From the NCBI GenBank assembly GCA_024734495.1, contig JALMQS010000066.1:5858280-5922279 (forward strand): a stretch of DNA of 64,000 nucleotides, in the 5' to 3' direction. Of the stretch, positions 21,515 through 36,500 are shown piece by piece; the stretch's first letter is position 1, and each line of letters starts with the position of its first letter. The notes under the pieces were generated by a model that ran no database searches, had not been told where the DNA came from, and saw nothing but the letters and a program-made list of their open reading frames with translations. This stretch comes from Forficula auricularia (Eukaryota > Arthropoda > Insecta > Dermaptera > Forficulidae). Both the position numbers and the translations under genes were made by a program.

Positions 21515-24500
21515 CTGCACCAAATAACAATCATTTAGTCAACATTTACACCAAACAAAACTCTCTCTACATGTCTGTCTGTCATCAAGTGTCTGGGCTG
21601 TTTTTCTTAAAAACAAACCAACATCACTTTAACAACGGTAGAGAATAAGAAAGAAACATGTGAATGAATGTAACGCATTAGACCAAAACCTAATCATATA
21701 AAAAAGAAAAACAGGAACCGTTTAATATTACTTGAGTGTTACTAGCTTCATAATTATACCATTTAACTGAACGGAATTTAATTACTCCCATTCTTAAAAA
21801 CGGGATTCATGAAAAACAAATCACCCCTAATGTTGTAATGCTTGGGTTATTCTCTAAACAAATAACAATTATTTAAATATAATCCTCTTTTGTTATGAAC
21901 AGATTTCTTTTTTAGCCATTAAAGAAAATTTAAATTGAGATAAACAAGAAATTCCAGCACCTATAAACTCATTATTAACTTTGGTCTCGTTCACTTAACC
22001 ATGATGTTAGTGTAACTAAATCAGCCATAAGCACCTCCTAAATCACCGACTGAACAAAGATGAGTTAACAAATGATTCGATCTTGGCTAACTGCCCTTGT
22101 AGACGATAGTAGAATCATTTCAGTTTTCTACTTTATTATGTCAAGAGAGAAATAAGAAATTGATTGATATTTTTTGCTAAATGCCTAATTAGCAGGTCAT
22201 ATCTTGCTCACTCATTATGCCGGAAATAAGCTTGATCGATTTCTCTTGTTATTTTTGATAACAACTCTAGAAATAGTAGACGAAACAAAAAATTCAATTA
22301 ATTTTATATTCGTTTAGGGGGTTGCCTGTTCAAAAACAAAAACAAAAAATTGGTACTAATAAATGATAAAATGAACAACTGAGCTGACCTGCAATCCCCT
22401 GGATATTCACAGTAACCCCTTGTAGGATGGCAATCTTCTCGGCAAATCGCTAGAAAAGATAAAGAAACGAAAATAAATAAATAAGCAATCATATTGCATA
22501 TAAATAAATAAATAAATAAAAAAACTGTTTTCATAAAATTAATCATTTTATAGTATTTATCTATACATATGTGCGTGTGATGTAATAGAAAATTCCCCAT
22601 GCCTGGGATCGATTGTCAGAAAGTTATAGAAGAACAAACCCTATTCTCCCATAAGAATAGCACATTAACTTCCCAGTTAGCTAGCGCCTCTGATTTTCGT
22701 CAAACTACTATTTCACTAATCTTCATTTATGATATTTTGGGCTATTTTATTTTCCCAATGTTTCAATTCCTTTTTGACTCAATTATATCGTGTTTAAAGA
22801 TAAACCAATTTCTTAATTATCATTAACGAGAGGCGTGTATAACACGCGTCATGATGCGCCCTTTCAATATTTAAATTTCCACCCTTCTTCAACCCCCCAA
22901 CCCCTGTTCTAGTTGCTTTTGCGTGTTGTTAAAGGGCACACTCCACTTTCATCAAGTTTATTAATCCCCACTAATAAATCATTATAATTCTTAAAACGAA
23001 TCGATAACGCCCTTTACATCCCTTCAAAGAAGGACGCAAATCTCGCCTAGAACATTTTTATTACAATTGTTTGTTTTTTCAGTTTTTTTTTTCATTTTAA
23101 AATCGATTAGCTTTCATTTTTACAAACATACTTCTCTCTCATTCATTGCTCCCTTAATATTATTAGTAAAAGTTTTCGATATATATTTTTTTCTAACGTT
23201 TTCTAAAGATTTAATTAAATGGATTTAATATTCCACCCTCCGTTTCATTAACTCATTGATGTTAAAGGAATTCAATTCATGTTTAATACTGTGATGATAG
23301 GAAGGAGAGAACTTGGAATTTTAATAAAAAAGACTAAAGTGTCATGACCTCTGTTTGAAGCAAATACACACACATATATAAACACACTTAGGTATATAAA
23401 TATGCATACACATTTATGTGTTGGCCACACAGTGACAGATTTCCTTTGAAGACTCATCTTTAATTCTTTATTGTTAAAACTTAATGTTGACAGAATATTC
23501 AAGCTACTAAAGAGTGTTGACATAAGTCCACTTTTTCCGAAATTGTTACTTGTTTCAAGTTCACTATCCCAGAGTTTTAATTTTGAGGAACAATAATAAT
23601 TTTAATAATTTAGCATTTTTATTTGCTTTGAGATCACCTACAGAACACATATCTTTAATTAGCGCAAATCAGAGGTGCTAGTTAATGGGGAAGTAGGTAA
23701 ATGTATTATTCTTATGGGGAATGGAATTTGTTTCCTAATTAACTTTTGCCACTAAATATCAGGAAGGATGAGATTCGCTATTACATTAGATGTAACTATT
23801 AATTTAATTTTTTTTTTTTACTTATTTAATGTCACTGGGAACAAAGCCCATTTAGACAGCACATAAGTAAAGTGTTAGTAGGATTAGTGAGGGAGCCGAG
23901 TTTTTAGCAGGTAGAAATTTTTATTTGCCAGCCAGGATCGAACCCCGGCCTTCCACTCCAACATTGTCATAATCGATCGATGCCGAAGCGAGGCCAGTGC
24001 GTTAGCGACTGGGCCAACCCGACTCTCTAATTTTAAATAACCGAGGAGATTTTAAGCCTATCAGGATTTTCGCCGATATTGATTTCAAATAGTTAGTGTA
24101 ATAGTGTTAGACTAGTGGCTTAGGTTCTTTAAGACCGAGGGTGAGACCGCGACCTAATGTCGTATACACCTACTTCCATTTTCATTTCCAATTAGAAGAC
24201 AATAGATGAAGTGGCATTATCTAATGAATTCCAAAATAATTCCACATAATTCCAACGACGTGTACACCTAATTCCAATCGCGGTTCATCCCTCGTTTGAG
24301 ACTATGAACCATTCAGAATAGAATGCAAAATTAGTCGTCTTTGTGCCTGCACACAATGCAATCTCATATTGTAAAAATCTATTCTAATAATATAATAATA
24401 AGACTGAAGGAAAGCTTTCGAAACTAAATAGTTTTAAATGAATGTGAATGTAAGTATTAAATTCATTTATCTTGTAAAATCAATCAGGAACTCGTTTGTA

Positions 24501-27500
24501 CAAGAGATAAAAAGATATCAAACATTTCTGTTTACATTTTTTCCTCTATCAATTAAAAAATCGAAAGCGAATGTAATTATAAATATTTTGGAAAACCTTG
24601 ATAGTATTACAGTATTTTGGGCTAAAAATTACCTTAAAATAAATTTTTTAAAAGTAATCTTTATCTCTGATAAATTGTAACACGTCCAAGATTTTCCAAA
24701 ATATTTATATTTAAATCATCTTTCACTTTTTTCTTTGTTAAAGAAAAACATCTTTTCGAAATTTTGACTCTTTATTAAAAGAATTCTTCTTCAAGCGCCA
24801 TTCTCAACCGAGCGTCGGCGATTACTATGGAGATTATCCTCTCTATTGTAATTTTCATGGGAAAATTTTTCACAGGGGTGGTTTCTCGTTGCCTTCCTTA
24901 AAAGTACTACTCAGTGTTTAATGAAATTATTGTATTTACTTCTTTTAATAATTGAAGCACAAAAATTATATCTACATCATGTTGCTGTTGGGATTTCGGC
25001 CCTGAGTCACCTTGCCCCTACATGGAGCTTGTCAAAATATCTTCGGACTCTTTCAGCTGCATGCGTTCACGGCCATATATATGTAGACGTAATTAAAAGT
25101 GGTCCAAGTCATTTATTGGTAGTTTCAAGATATTTAAAGTTTTGTAAAATAAACAAGATTTGAATTCTGTATAATGACCCAACTAGAAATCCATTTAACG
25201 GTTCAATTTTATGCGATTTTGCAAACCCGCATCTTTTATTACTGCACTTTAAATGGATGAAACACAAAATATGAAAAAAACTTTTTTTTTTACTTGGACC
25301 AGTTTTATATTTGAAGAGTGTAAGTTCTAAAGAATCTAAGTGCCAAAAATGTGTAACCAAGATGATCAAATAAAATAATATTGGTAAGTAGTAAATGGAG
25401 CGCCAACTTTCCCAACAGCGGATAAAGAACTATATACACCGCTGGCACTTTTTACTTTTGCAATATTATTAGGCATGGCACATAGGCCTTTTCTACATAT
25501 ATAACTCAAAATATTCGAAAGTGGAACTTAGACCCTTTAGAATTTACACTCTTCATTTATGTCTAGATATTTATTTATTTCTAGAAATTGGCACACTCTG
25601 ATTTAAACTATACCACTCTATTTTCTCTTGGAATTTTTTTTTAATTTTATGTTTTTTTTTTTTGATTTGATATATAAAATATAACGAATGCTCACGTTCT
25701 GAACAAAAGAGTCCATCCCAACCCTTGAGGCAGTTACACTCGAAGCTGGTGTTGCAGTAGCCGTGCTGGCAACCTGGCAAAGCGATACACTTGTCGCATA
25801 GTTCGCCGTAGAAGCCGAGCTTGCACCTGCATTCGCCCGGTTGCTTACAAAAGCCCTGCAGAGGGTCACAACCCTTGCGGCAGCTTGGCACGTCGCAGAG
25901 GTCACCCTGCCATCCTGGGAGACACTGTACTTCGCCTTCCTCAGAGCATATGTAGTGCGAGTGCTCGTGCTGCGCTGACGGGATTTCACAGGCCTGGTTA
26001 ACACATAATCACATTCATTAACACAGACACAAATTTGACTTCTTTGGGACAAAAATAATTATAAAATATGTGATAAGGTCATCTCATGAGCTTTATCATG
26101 CAAGTGAACCCTCTAAAGGTCTAAGGGCCGGTTATATGTCGCAAAGTAAATGCTGTTTACCACTAACAAACGGTAGATGGTAAATGGAGGGACTGGGATG
26201 GCCAATCAGATGACAGAACTGAAAAGTGCCTGTCATATGATTGGCCATCCCAATGTCTCCATTTACCATCTTCCGTTTGTTAGTGGTAAAAAGCATTTAC
26301 TTTGCGACATACAACCGGCCCTAAAAAGTAACAAAAAAGACCAAATTTTGATTCAAATCGGATAAAGGGCTCACATTTTTATATACAGTCCCCTAGTTTT
26401 TGATCCACTTTCAACCGAAATCTAATCAAAACTTTATTTTAACATAAAATATCTAAATATAAAATTTCGTTTTGATACATTAATTGTTTTTGAGCAAGAA
26501 CGAATTCAAAATTTGTTAAAGGTAAAGAAATTTCAGGTATTAGGTCCGCGTTGGTGGTACATGTGGATGCGGGTTTTGAAAGAGTGAAGGTTATATGTTG
26601 CCGGAAAACCGGACCCGGTCCAGTCTCTAGAAGTCATAGGGACAAACTCTTATTTTAGGTGTTTCGACAGAATACGAAACTTCGGCCCGGCAGGAAGGCA
26701 TACTTCATCTACTTCATGAGAACGGTGAACTGAACTTCATGAGAACTACTTCACGGTGTTTAATGGGTTTGGACTAGACCAAATAAATGAAAGTATAAAT
26801 TTTAGGAAATGTAACAAAACGTCCTCTTAGAGTGCTTATTACCAATATTGCAATATTATACTTATATATAAAAGGAAGGTTTATGAGAAGTTCGATAGGC
26901 GCTTTGATTGATCTAAACCAAATTTCCTACAGATACACTTTATGATCCGGAGAAAATATTGATGCAACAATCGGCGATCTAAAATGTGCGACAACTTAAA
27001 AACATTCGCCAAAATTAAGTCTCGAGCACCCTGGCATTTACGGGAGAAATAGGTATACAGTTTTGATAATACAAAAAATCTAAATTATTGTATTAAAATG
27101 ATGATAAACTTTTACATAGAAGTGCTGGTTAGTTATTTCCTTATTTATTTATTTCTAGAATTTTTTGATGTTGAGATTTTGAGGCTTAGGAAAACATTTT
27201 ATGGATGTATGTAATGTTAATTACTAATTATTCTAGAATAAATGATTATTTTTAACCGACTATGAAAAAAGGAGGAGGTTATCAATTTAACGGAATGTCT
27301 GTTTCTTTTTTTGTGTTTGAACATTTATTTCTCTTTACTATGTAGACCGATTTCGATTATTTTTTTTGCATTGGGTTCAGTATAGTTCCCGATTGGTCTC
27401 GTGCTTTTTTCATTGGTTTTAAACCTTTTTTGTTATGTATGTTTACGCATAACTTCTTTGTTTATGGACCAATTTCGATGATTCTTTTTTTATTGGAAAG

Positions 27501-30500
27501 GGGGTACCTTAGGGGTAATTCCATATTAATTTGGTCAAGTTCTGATAATATGATCAATGACAAAATAACGGAAATCTCCAATTCTTATGAACAAATAATC
27601 GAAATTATAATAAATAAAATTATTTATATAAAAAACAATCTTAAAACGTTCATTTAAAACCCGCTAACATTTCGAGATAATTTCTCTATTTATGAATCGA
27701 ATTTTATTATCAATTTCTGATTCCTTCGCCCGAATCTTTTTCTTACGAGATGCATGCATAGGTATTATCAAAAGTCACTATTCTTAACATCTCTAAAAAG
27801 AGAAAATAAAAATAATTTTTAGAAAAAAAACCGACTTCAAAAGAATTAAATTCAACAAATAAAATAATAAGAACTCAAAAATCAAATAAAATGCACTAAA
27901 AGGTATAAAATAATTATCTAATTTAGTTACAACTAAACGATGAAATTTTTACATGAAATCACTTTTTGAAGTCGGTGCCAAACAAACTATATAAGCAAGC
28001 TTACGCGATGTTGTCTTCATTACCCGCCACGTACTAAGTAAGATCCGTCGAGTGCGATTCATAAAATGTATATGTTTGGCACAGACTTCAAAAAGTGATT
28101 TCATCTAACAATTTCATCGTTTAGTTGTAACTAAATTAGATAATTATTTTATACCTTTTAGTGCATTTTATTTGATTTTTGAGTTCTTATTCAAATCTCA
28201 GAAACTGAAGATAGTAGAACTTTAGTGAGAAATAAATTTTTATATAAAAGAGTGTTTTAGTTCCTTGTAAGCCCATAATTCAGAAAGTACGAGAGGTTAA
28301 AATAAATGTAAAGTTTATATTGAAATATTTTAATTTTTTAGCGATATTTGCTTATTTAATATTATTAGGTACTTATTTAGAAAATATTATTTTATTTGTT
28401 TTTTGACCCGCAGGATCTAAGGCATTTGTTCTCAACAACTGTGCCACTGGCACACTAGTGTTCAGCCAAACCTTTGATAATCTGCTTCCACAAAAATTAT
28501 AAATGAATTGTTTTTCAGTATCTACAGTACTACATACTTATAATTTTTTGATTTTAATACAAATATTTCTGTACCTTGTTTACCACTTAGTATATGTAAA
28601 TATATATCTAATAATATAAGAATAAATATAATGTTAATAAAACTTTGTTGATAAGTCAAAATGATTATTTAAAACATTTAGGTATATAGGTAATATGTAA
28701 TTAATGTATGTATATGCATTAAAAGACATCTATCTAGAGTTGTAAGCTTATTTAATGTACAATTTTATTAGATCTTTGGTGTGCCACTAAATTTTTAAAT
28801 TTCCATAACGAGAGAATCACTGTCTAAGTGTTGCTCGGAGCGAAGCAACGGAGAATAACTAGTATATATATATATTATTATAGAGTACAAGCTGCGTCAG
28901 GCGTGCTCTCAGGCACGGCCTCTGTACCTTAGCCTTCCGGGCGGGCAGTGCCTGGCGAGCAGGCGTCTCGAGACGGCCAAAAGTTTGTTTGCAATATAAT
29001 TTTGTTCAACTGTATTTTAATTAAATAGGTATATTTTATTAATTAAAAATCAGCTCCAAGAAATAATTTAACTCATTGCGAAAGCAAAATAAAAATATTT
29101 TTTATAGATTGTAGATATTATTTATTTTGAGCATATTTAAAAAAAAATTGATATTTAGGTACTAACTAAATTTATTATATAAAAATTTCATCTATTACAT
29201 TTTTATTTAAATTTAGACAATGATCTTAACACATTTTCATTAGGGCTATTAATTAATTTTTTGAATTTAGGAGGGAACACTTACATATATATTCCTCCGT
29301 TCGAATATATAAGGCTCTTCAATAGTAATTAATGTTTAGAACAATGAAATTCATGGATTCAAAATTTGTGATTGTTTAAATTTGTTTAAAATGTACTGAA
29401 CAGCCTAGATAAAAGATAATTCTCTGTAATTTGTATATATAATATTAATAATAAAAATTATATTGATATTGGATATATCTATGTATTTATATAAATTATA
29501 TTAATATTATATCATTGGATAAAACTTTTCAATTAAAAGAAAGTGTAAGACTGAATAAAAAAAAAATAAAATATAAATATATATATATATATATTCTAAT
29601 ACGTAGGTAGATTGATATGATTAATTGATAAGAATAAAGATATTGCAACTTAACAAGGGTCATTTTTTTGTTTTTAATGAACTTTTTGAAAAAATTTAAT
29701 AGAAAATATAGAACTTTTAGAAGAAAAATCCTTAATTTAAAATTCAACTAACTAAATAATGCAATATAGAACATTACCTTAAAAAATGGTTTGTTGTAAC
29801 TTTTTTTTAAAAAATTTCATAGAAATATATAGAACTTTTTAAAGAAAAATCCTTAATTTAAAATTCAACTAACTAAATAATGCAATATACATAGAACATT
29901 ACCTTAAAAAAATGGTTTGAATGCACTGGGATACTAGGAAATGTATTTATAATAAGAAACATTGATTTAGATTTGGAATGTTTCTTTCCGACAAGCTCAG
30001 GTTAGCCAACTAATAACAATAAAATAATCACATTTTAAAATATAAATTTTCCTTTTTACATGGTGTATTTCTGTGAAACATTTTAATTCTAACGTTTAGG
30101 GAAAACAAAATATATCTATATCTATATCTATATAATCCTTAGTGTGTATGTGCGTGATCGACCCACGCCTAAATCACTGAAAGTATCGAAACCATATTCA
30201 CACCATATGTTTGTTTAGTGCTCGGATGGTCTATCTAAATTTTGGGCCAAATCGGTTTGATTTGATCAAAGGCCTTGAAGAAGTATTATGATTATATTAT
30301 ACATATAACATTTTAATTTTAAAGTTTAGGGAAAACAAAATATATCTATAATATAATCATAATACTTCTTCAAGGCCTTTGAGAACAATGATTTAACCCA
30401 ATCCCATTGTCTGCCTGGGTACAAAAGAAATGAAAAACCTTTTTTTAAACCCCAAAATCGGCATTCTTCTACCTGAGAATAATTAATTTAATTACTTAAA

Positions 30501-33500
30501 ATCGCGTGAAATCAAATCAAACCGATTTGGCCCAAAATTTAGATAAACCATCCGGAGCACTAAACAAACATATGGTGTGAATATGGTTTCGATACGTTCA
30601 GTGGTTTAGGCGTGGGTCGATCATGCACATACACACTAAGGATTATATATATTATACATATCTTTGGCTTAAAGTATAAACCTGATAAATCCATTTTTTA
30701 TCATATATGACATATTAATACTGTTCGAAAAAAAGAGATTCAGCACCGTCCAAGTAAAACTGCTACTTAAAATTACTATCGTAAGTTGTAGAAAAAAAAT
30801 GTGAAAAATAGTTTGTTTCCATAACAACAATATTAAATTTTGTTTGTTTTTTCTCAGCCCTGTAAAATTTCCTTGTTGTGAGTTAGCAGATTTACACTCT
30901 AAGGCGATGATATACGAGTATACATGTATAGAGAGAGAGAGAGAGAGAGAGAGAGAAAGTATTTGGAGAGGTTCCAATTCCAAGGAAGGAAGAAGGAAGG
31001 TATCGTCCTAATTTCAATCGAGTCTGGTGAAAATGGAGTCAAGAAGTGGAAGAGGACAAAGAATCTAACAACGACCCTCTCTCGTCAAGTGACCATATGA
31101 ATAATTAATTTTATAAATGATTTAGAATCTGGAAAAGCAGGAGTCGAGGCAACCTAATAAAAAATAGAAAATGAGATTTTGGTGTTTTACTTGCATTAAA
31201 TAAATAGCTAATAAATGTAATCACTATTTCTATGATAATGATTAAGTACCTGGAGGACCGTTCTTCGCCGTAATTTCTTTGTTTGTTATTTAATTCATCA
31301 CTTGTTTTATTAAAAATCCTATCAAAATATTTTTTCACAAAAGTCAAACCTGGTATTAAGTCGATTCTTCCATGTCTTAATGGTTAATACTCAAGCATTA
31401 GATGAGAATCGATAGGTATTTTCGATTTTAAGACGATTCCTCCATTTCTTCAACAATGATTACCAATAATATTCGAAACGTTAAAAATTCAATGCAAAAT
31501 GGTCAATCCTCAAGTATTAGATGAGAATCGATGGCTATTTGAGATTTTAAGACGATTCCTCAATGTCCTCAGCAAAGGTAACGAATTATTAATAATAATC
31601 GAAACATTAAAAATTCAATACCAATTCAATTCAATTCAATTTATTCGGAATTAGTAGTTTCTCTATCTTTGGGCAGCCTTTCTATCAATTCAGAATCAAG
31701 TTCTACGGGAATCGAGTATGGCACTTGAAGAATATATGTTAGGCTCAAAAGAACGAAAACGCTCATTGAGCGAAAAAACGCCCACTGAGGCCTCTTTAAA
31801 AAATGGCCGCTTTCGTTCTTTGAGCCTAACAACATATATTATACTATGCGTATATGCAAGAATTGCTCATTTAATAATATAAGAAAGATATTTACTAAGA
31901 TTAATTACATCCCAGCAGAAATTACTAGTATGGCTTTGGCTATACCTTTCATCAAGGGCGTTCGAAGAAGAGAAAGGGGGCTCAAGAGGTCCCACCCCCT
32001 GGGATCGAATAAGAAAAATCTGTAATAACCAGGTTTGGACTCACTAAACTAGAAAAATTACTCAAAAATTAAATATTTAAATAAATATTTCATAATGTAA
32101 TTTGTCTCCACGATTTGCACCGCCCTAAAAATATTCTGCGGATGGCTCTGCCCTTCAGTGTATATATTTATAGGTAGAAAATGATCATTTTGATTTGAAA
32201 CCATCTACAAAAGACCAGTCCTTGTTTGGAAAATGTAAGGAGAAAAAAACACCTGCAACAGAGAGGAAATCAGGAATTTCCTGTGAATTACTAACTAAAT
32301 GCGTTTAGAATTTTAATTATACTTAAACGATTGTCTATACTCAAGAAAAATCATTTATTTTCATTGGATTTCGAACCTTAATTATAAAAATAAGAGACTT
32401 CAATGCATTATGGTACACTCGGTCACTGAAGATTGCCCTGGGGTCGGAGTATTAAATTCATGTTTTCAATTTTGTTATTTCTTATTCGTGTTTAGAAAGG
32501 ACTGGAAGGTGAAAATAATTTAAAAATAATTTTTTCTAAACTCTGACTGTGTGTATGTCTGGACTTAGCTATTTACAATAACCCAAGATCAGGCGGTCAT
32601 AGAAAGTTCGTACAGATGCTATAATGTTTCTATTTCCAAATTGAAGAACTGATTATATTTTCCGCTTATCAGAAACCAAACTTAATGATGAAAAATTGAG
32701 GAAACCAGAAAAAAATCCACTTGTTAATTAAAGAACTCTTGCATTATGGTAACCAACAAGCTGTTTATATTAATAAGCCACTTTTTTGCCCAGTTTAACT
32801 CAAATCATTTAGAAAAAAATTCTAAAATTACTATAGCTGAGAACATAACAAATTCTAAACAAGTTCCCATTTTCTTCTCTACTTATTTTTAATGTTCTTT
32901 GTGATAATAAAAATTATAATTTTTATGGAGCATGTAAGTAATTTCTCAAATCAAAAAGTAATGCCAAAGTAATTTATGAAATGAAAAAAATATGTCTTTT
33001 GGACAGCTTCTAACCAACTAATCTCATCATTTAGTAGATAAGCAACCTGATTATTTATTTCCATCACACTAGAATAACTAGTAAAAAGCAATCCAATTTT
33101 AAACATTGTGTATAAATATATAGTAGTTTTTGCATTACCATACGGGCATGATGAAGTATTGTAATTGCAAATAAAAAAAGTGTTTTTTTGCTCCATATTT
33201 TCAAAATAATATCTCACATAACTTTTAAGGAGATAGGTGTTGGATCTAGGTGAAACATTTTAATATAATAATAAAATTTGAGTGAAACATACCTCGCATC
33301 TTACTCAAGTTTTATTATTATAATATCTCACAAACGGTTAAAACTATTTTGATAAAATAAATTGGGCGAATTCACGGCGTTTTGGTCTAAAATAAAACCT
33401 TGTATAGTTAGCGATCTTCGAAAAATGTATATTTTAAGATATACTAATTAATTTGTATTTTAGTGGTTGTGTTACCAATTTTTGTGTACGCTCTAGGTCA

Positions 33501-36500
33501 GTGTTCCGCAAACTTTTTGTGTTCAAGGTACACCTACGAAATCAAGAAATTTTAGAGGTACACCAAAGAAAAAAACAATGTTTAATTAATATTTATTTAT
33601 TATTATAATCAATATAATAGGAAAAGATGTTTCATGAGAAATGTGAGCCTGCTTAACTGAGCACGGGCGATCAAAATTTGGGGAATCGTTGATAAGGCTG
33701 CTCGCATAACTCTCAGCTATGTGTAGGTGCATTATCTTAACAAAACTTGACATTTTTCCGTGGCACACCATCTAATGACCACGGTACACCAGAGTGCCGC
33801 GGCACACATTTTGCGGTACACTGCTCTAGATCAAAAACCAATAAAGGTATCAAAAATAAATTTTATATTTAAATATTTAATATTGAGATTAAGAGGTGAT
33901 TAGATTTTGGTTGGAATCGGACCACAAATTATAGTGTGGGGGGTTAAAAATTTGAGCTCAGTCGGTCTGGATCACTCTTTAGGACCCTTCGGGGAATGAG
34001 CAGGTGAGTGGTAAAGTCATGAGATGGCCACATCACATTTTTTTTACTTAATAAGTTTTCATACTCTGTATCTCAATCCCCCGAAGACCTTAAATTCTGA
34101 TACACTTCTCTCTCATTCTTTCCATTATATTTTGATATAAAAGTTTCTATCTAGAAGCATCCCTATCCAACTTATGATTCTCTTTATGGAGTGAAGTGAT
34201 TACCCTATGCCTGGGTGTCAATGGACTGAAAAGCTTAGCACAGCAAGGGTTACTCGAGGTCAAGAACACACTTTGGCCTCCCCGCGAGACAACGCTGACG
34301 ATGGAGACACGATTCAGGCAGGATTCACGACCACTCATTCACACTACTTGAATCAGGTGGCAGAGACCAGGCAGGCAACTTTCACCGCTCTTTGTTTATT
34401 TCCGTTTCAATTGCAAATTTATACCTACCATTTACGTAGAATACAAATTCCAAATGAAAATAACCAAGGTCAATGTTAAATGAAATAGAATAGAATAGAA
34501 TTCTGAGTTCCTGATTTTTATTTTTTATAAAGATTTAAGATGGTACTGAAGGGAATGACAAAATGGCAAAGTGAATCTGAAAAGTCTATCCTACCTAGTT
34601 CAGGGATATATACAGCAGAGGGCCTTGATTCCTGGATTAGTTGTTCATCTCGACGTTTCTCATGGAAATTCGAGATTAAACTTGTAGAGAATCAGTGTAT
34701 AATAATGTTGATATTAATATATTGAATGTTTTTAATGTTTTTTTTCTGCAATTTTTCAAATTAAAACTAAGATGAGAAGGACTTGAAGGCACTTAGGATA
34801 CGAAATTCCAAGTTGTGACAAAGATGCAGCTGGGAAGAGAGTTCTAATCTCTAGAGTCATATGGGTGACATGGAAAAAAATCGAATTCGGGACTCAAATC
34901 TTTCTCCCCATGGTCCATAGGGAAGTATTTATATGTAGTAAACTGATAAATTTAAATAATAATATAAATAATTGTTTAAAATTATTTTTATAGCTTTTTA
35001 TTATAAGTAAGATGGATTGGAAAGTAAATTTAAAAGAAGAGAGATGTAACCAATTTTTTTCTTTATTTTTTTAAAGTTTCCTCCTTAGTTTAAGGCCATT
35101 TTCAGAAGTACAATACCATCCTTGTTTATTTTTAGTATTGTAACTAGAATTGAGCTGATCGTACTTTTTAAATTTTACTTTAAAATTCCTTTTAATAAAA
35201 ATAATAATGAAGAAAATATTTATTTTAAAATTAAATACAATAGTTGTTTAAAATTTTCACTTGTATAACAGAAAAACATCGGGTCCAGACCCCCTCAGCT
35301 GATCACGATTTAAATCTTTTTTTAGATTTCTATTTTTTTTTATTTTTTAATGTGATAATTTTTCATCTATTAGCCTGTTAAATTATGAATACATATCTGT
35401 ATATTTTTATCTTTATCTACTAACTAGCTTAAGTGACTAAATATGTGATGGTGTCAGGTAAAAGGATCCTTAACTTCACCTACCAGTTTTTTCAGAAATT
35501 GCAAAAGTTTGAGTTAAATGTGGGTAAGTATAATTTTTGCTTACATATTTGAATTCAACAGCAAATTTTAATTTGGAATAGAATGTAAAGAGGGTAAAAA
35601 TGGAAGAAATGCCCTATTTGTGTCTGCATGGAAAATGTTAAAATTTAAACGGTTATAACTCAAAACTACGTTTTTTATTTCTAATTATTCAAAAATTCAT
35701 AACTGCGTGTTGTTCAGCTGTTTCTTTACAAACAGGAGATGCCATTAGCTCGATTTTGACCAGGTGAAGATTTTCCCTAACATCATCAAATATTATTTGC
35801 AAGGTTTAATCTAGGTTTTTTTTATTTTTATGATGATTTTTATAAACATAATATTCAATGCAAAGAAATGAGTCTCTTTAAGAGAAAAAGATCGAATTTA
35901 TTCTCATAAATCAACTCGCGATATTTAATCGCTTTATTAACAAAATGTATTTAGGTTGAATAACTCCATAGTTTATCTAGAAAATATAGAAAATATTTGT
36001 TCACAAATTCGTAAACATATATTCTACAATAATAATATTGATATTTAAAATTTCCATAATTTATGAAATTTATAAATTGATTAGGAATAGGAAATTTAAA
36101 ATAAAATATTATACATAGAATATTCCGTTATGAGTGCGTAACGCAGCTAATTCCGTTGAATTAGCAGTTCACACAAGTAAACGAAAGTTTTTGTAAAACC
36201 CATGTTTACTATTTGTTTTGAATAACAACCCCAACCCACAGAGATTTAATAAAACAAAAAAAAATAAAATTAATAACGAATCAACAGCACTGCGTAGTAT
36301 AGTTATTTAATAATTCACTGGACTGTTAAGCGTGTAGAGAACAACTCTTCCACATGTCGTTCATTATATTAATATACTATACATATACGTATACATATAT
36401 TTAAATCTATATATGGTATTTATAAGGAAAAAAATCATCAATTCACCATAAGGAAATTCAAAAGAGATTTCAAAACGATATCACGAAATTTAAATTTTAC

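Larger units (their letters stand above)
22450..25695 (-). other. Intron 2 of the EGF gene
   Basis: 3,246 nt. It contains a SINE (23826-24027), a MITE (24136-24294) and an (AAAT)n run near 22498-22521. No other exon recognised. Confidence 0.65.

Noticed and set aside
24921..25163. 80-codon plus frame with a leucine-rich start
   Set aside because: No domain, no splice context, and it lies within intron 2 of the opposite-strand gene. The hydrophobic start is expected of AT-rich codons.
25618..26052. 144-codon minus frame overlapping EGF exon 2
   Set aside because: It is in a shifted frame. The overlapping frame has the EGF cysteine pattern and matching splice phases; this one has neither.
28863..28884. 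Second Helitron 5' end directly abutting the first
   Set aside because: TCTATAATAATATATA on the minus strand would run into the first element's own sequence, so the arrangement is inconsistent.
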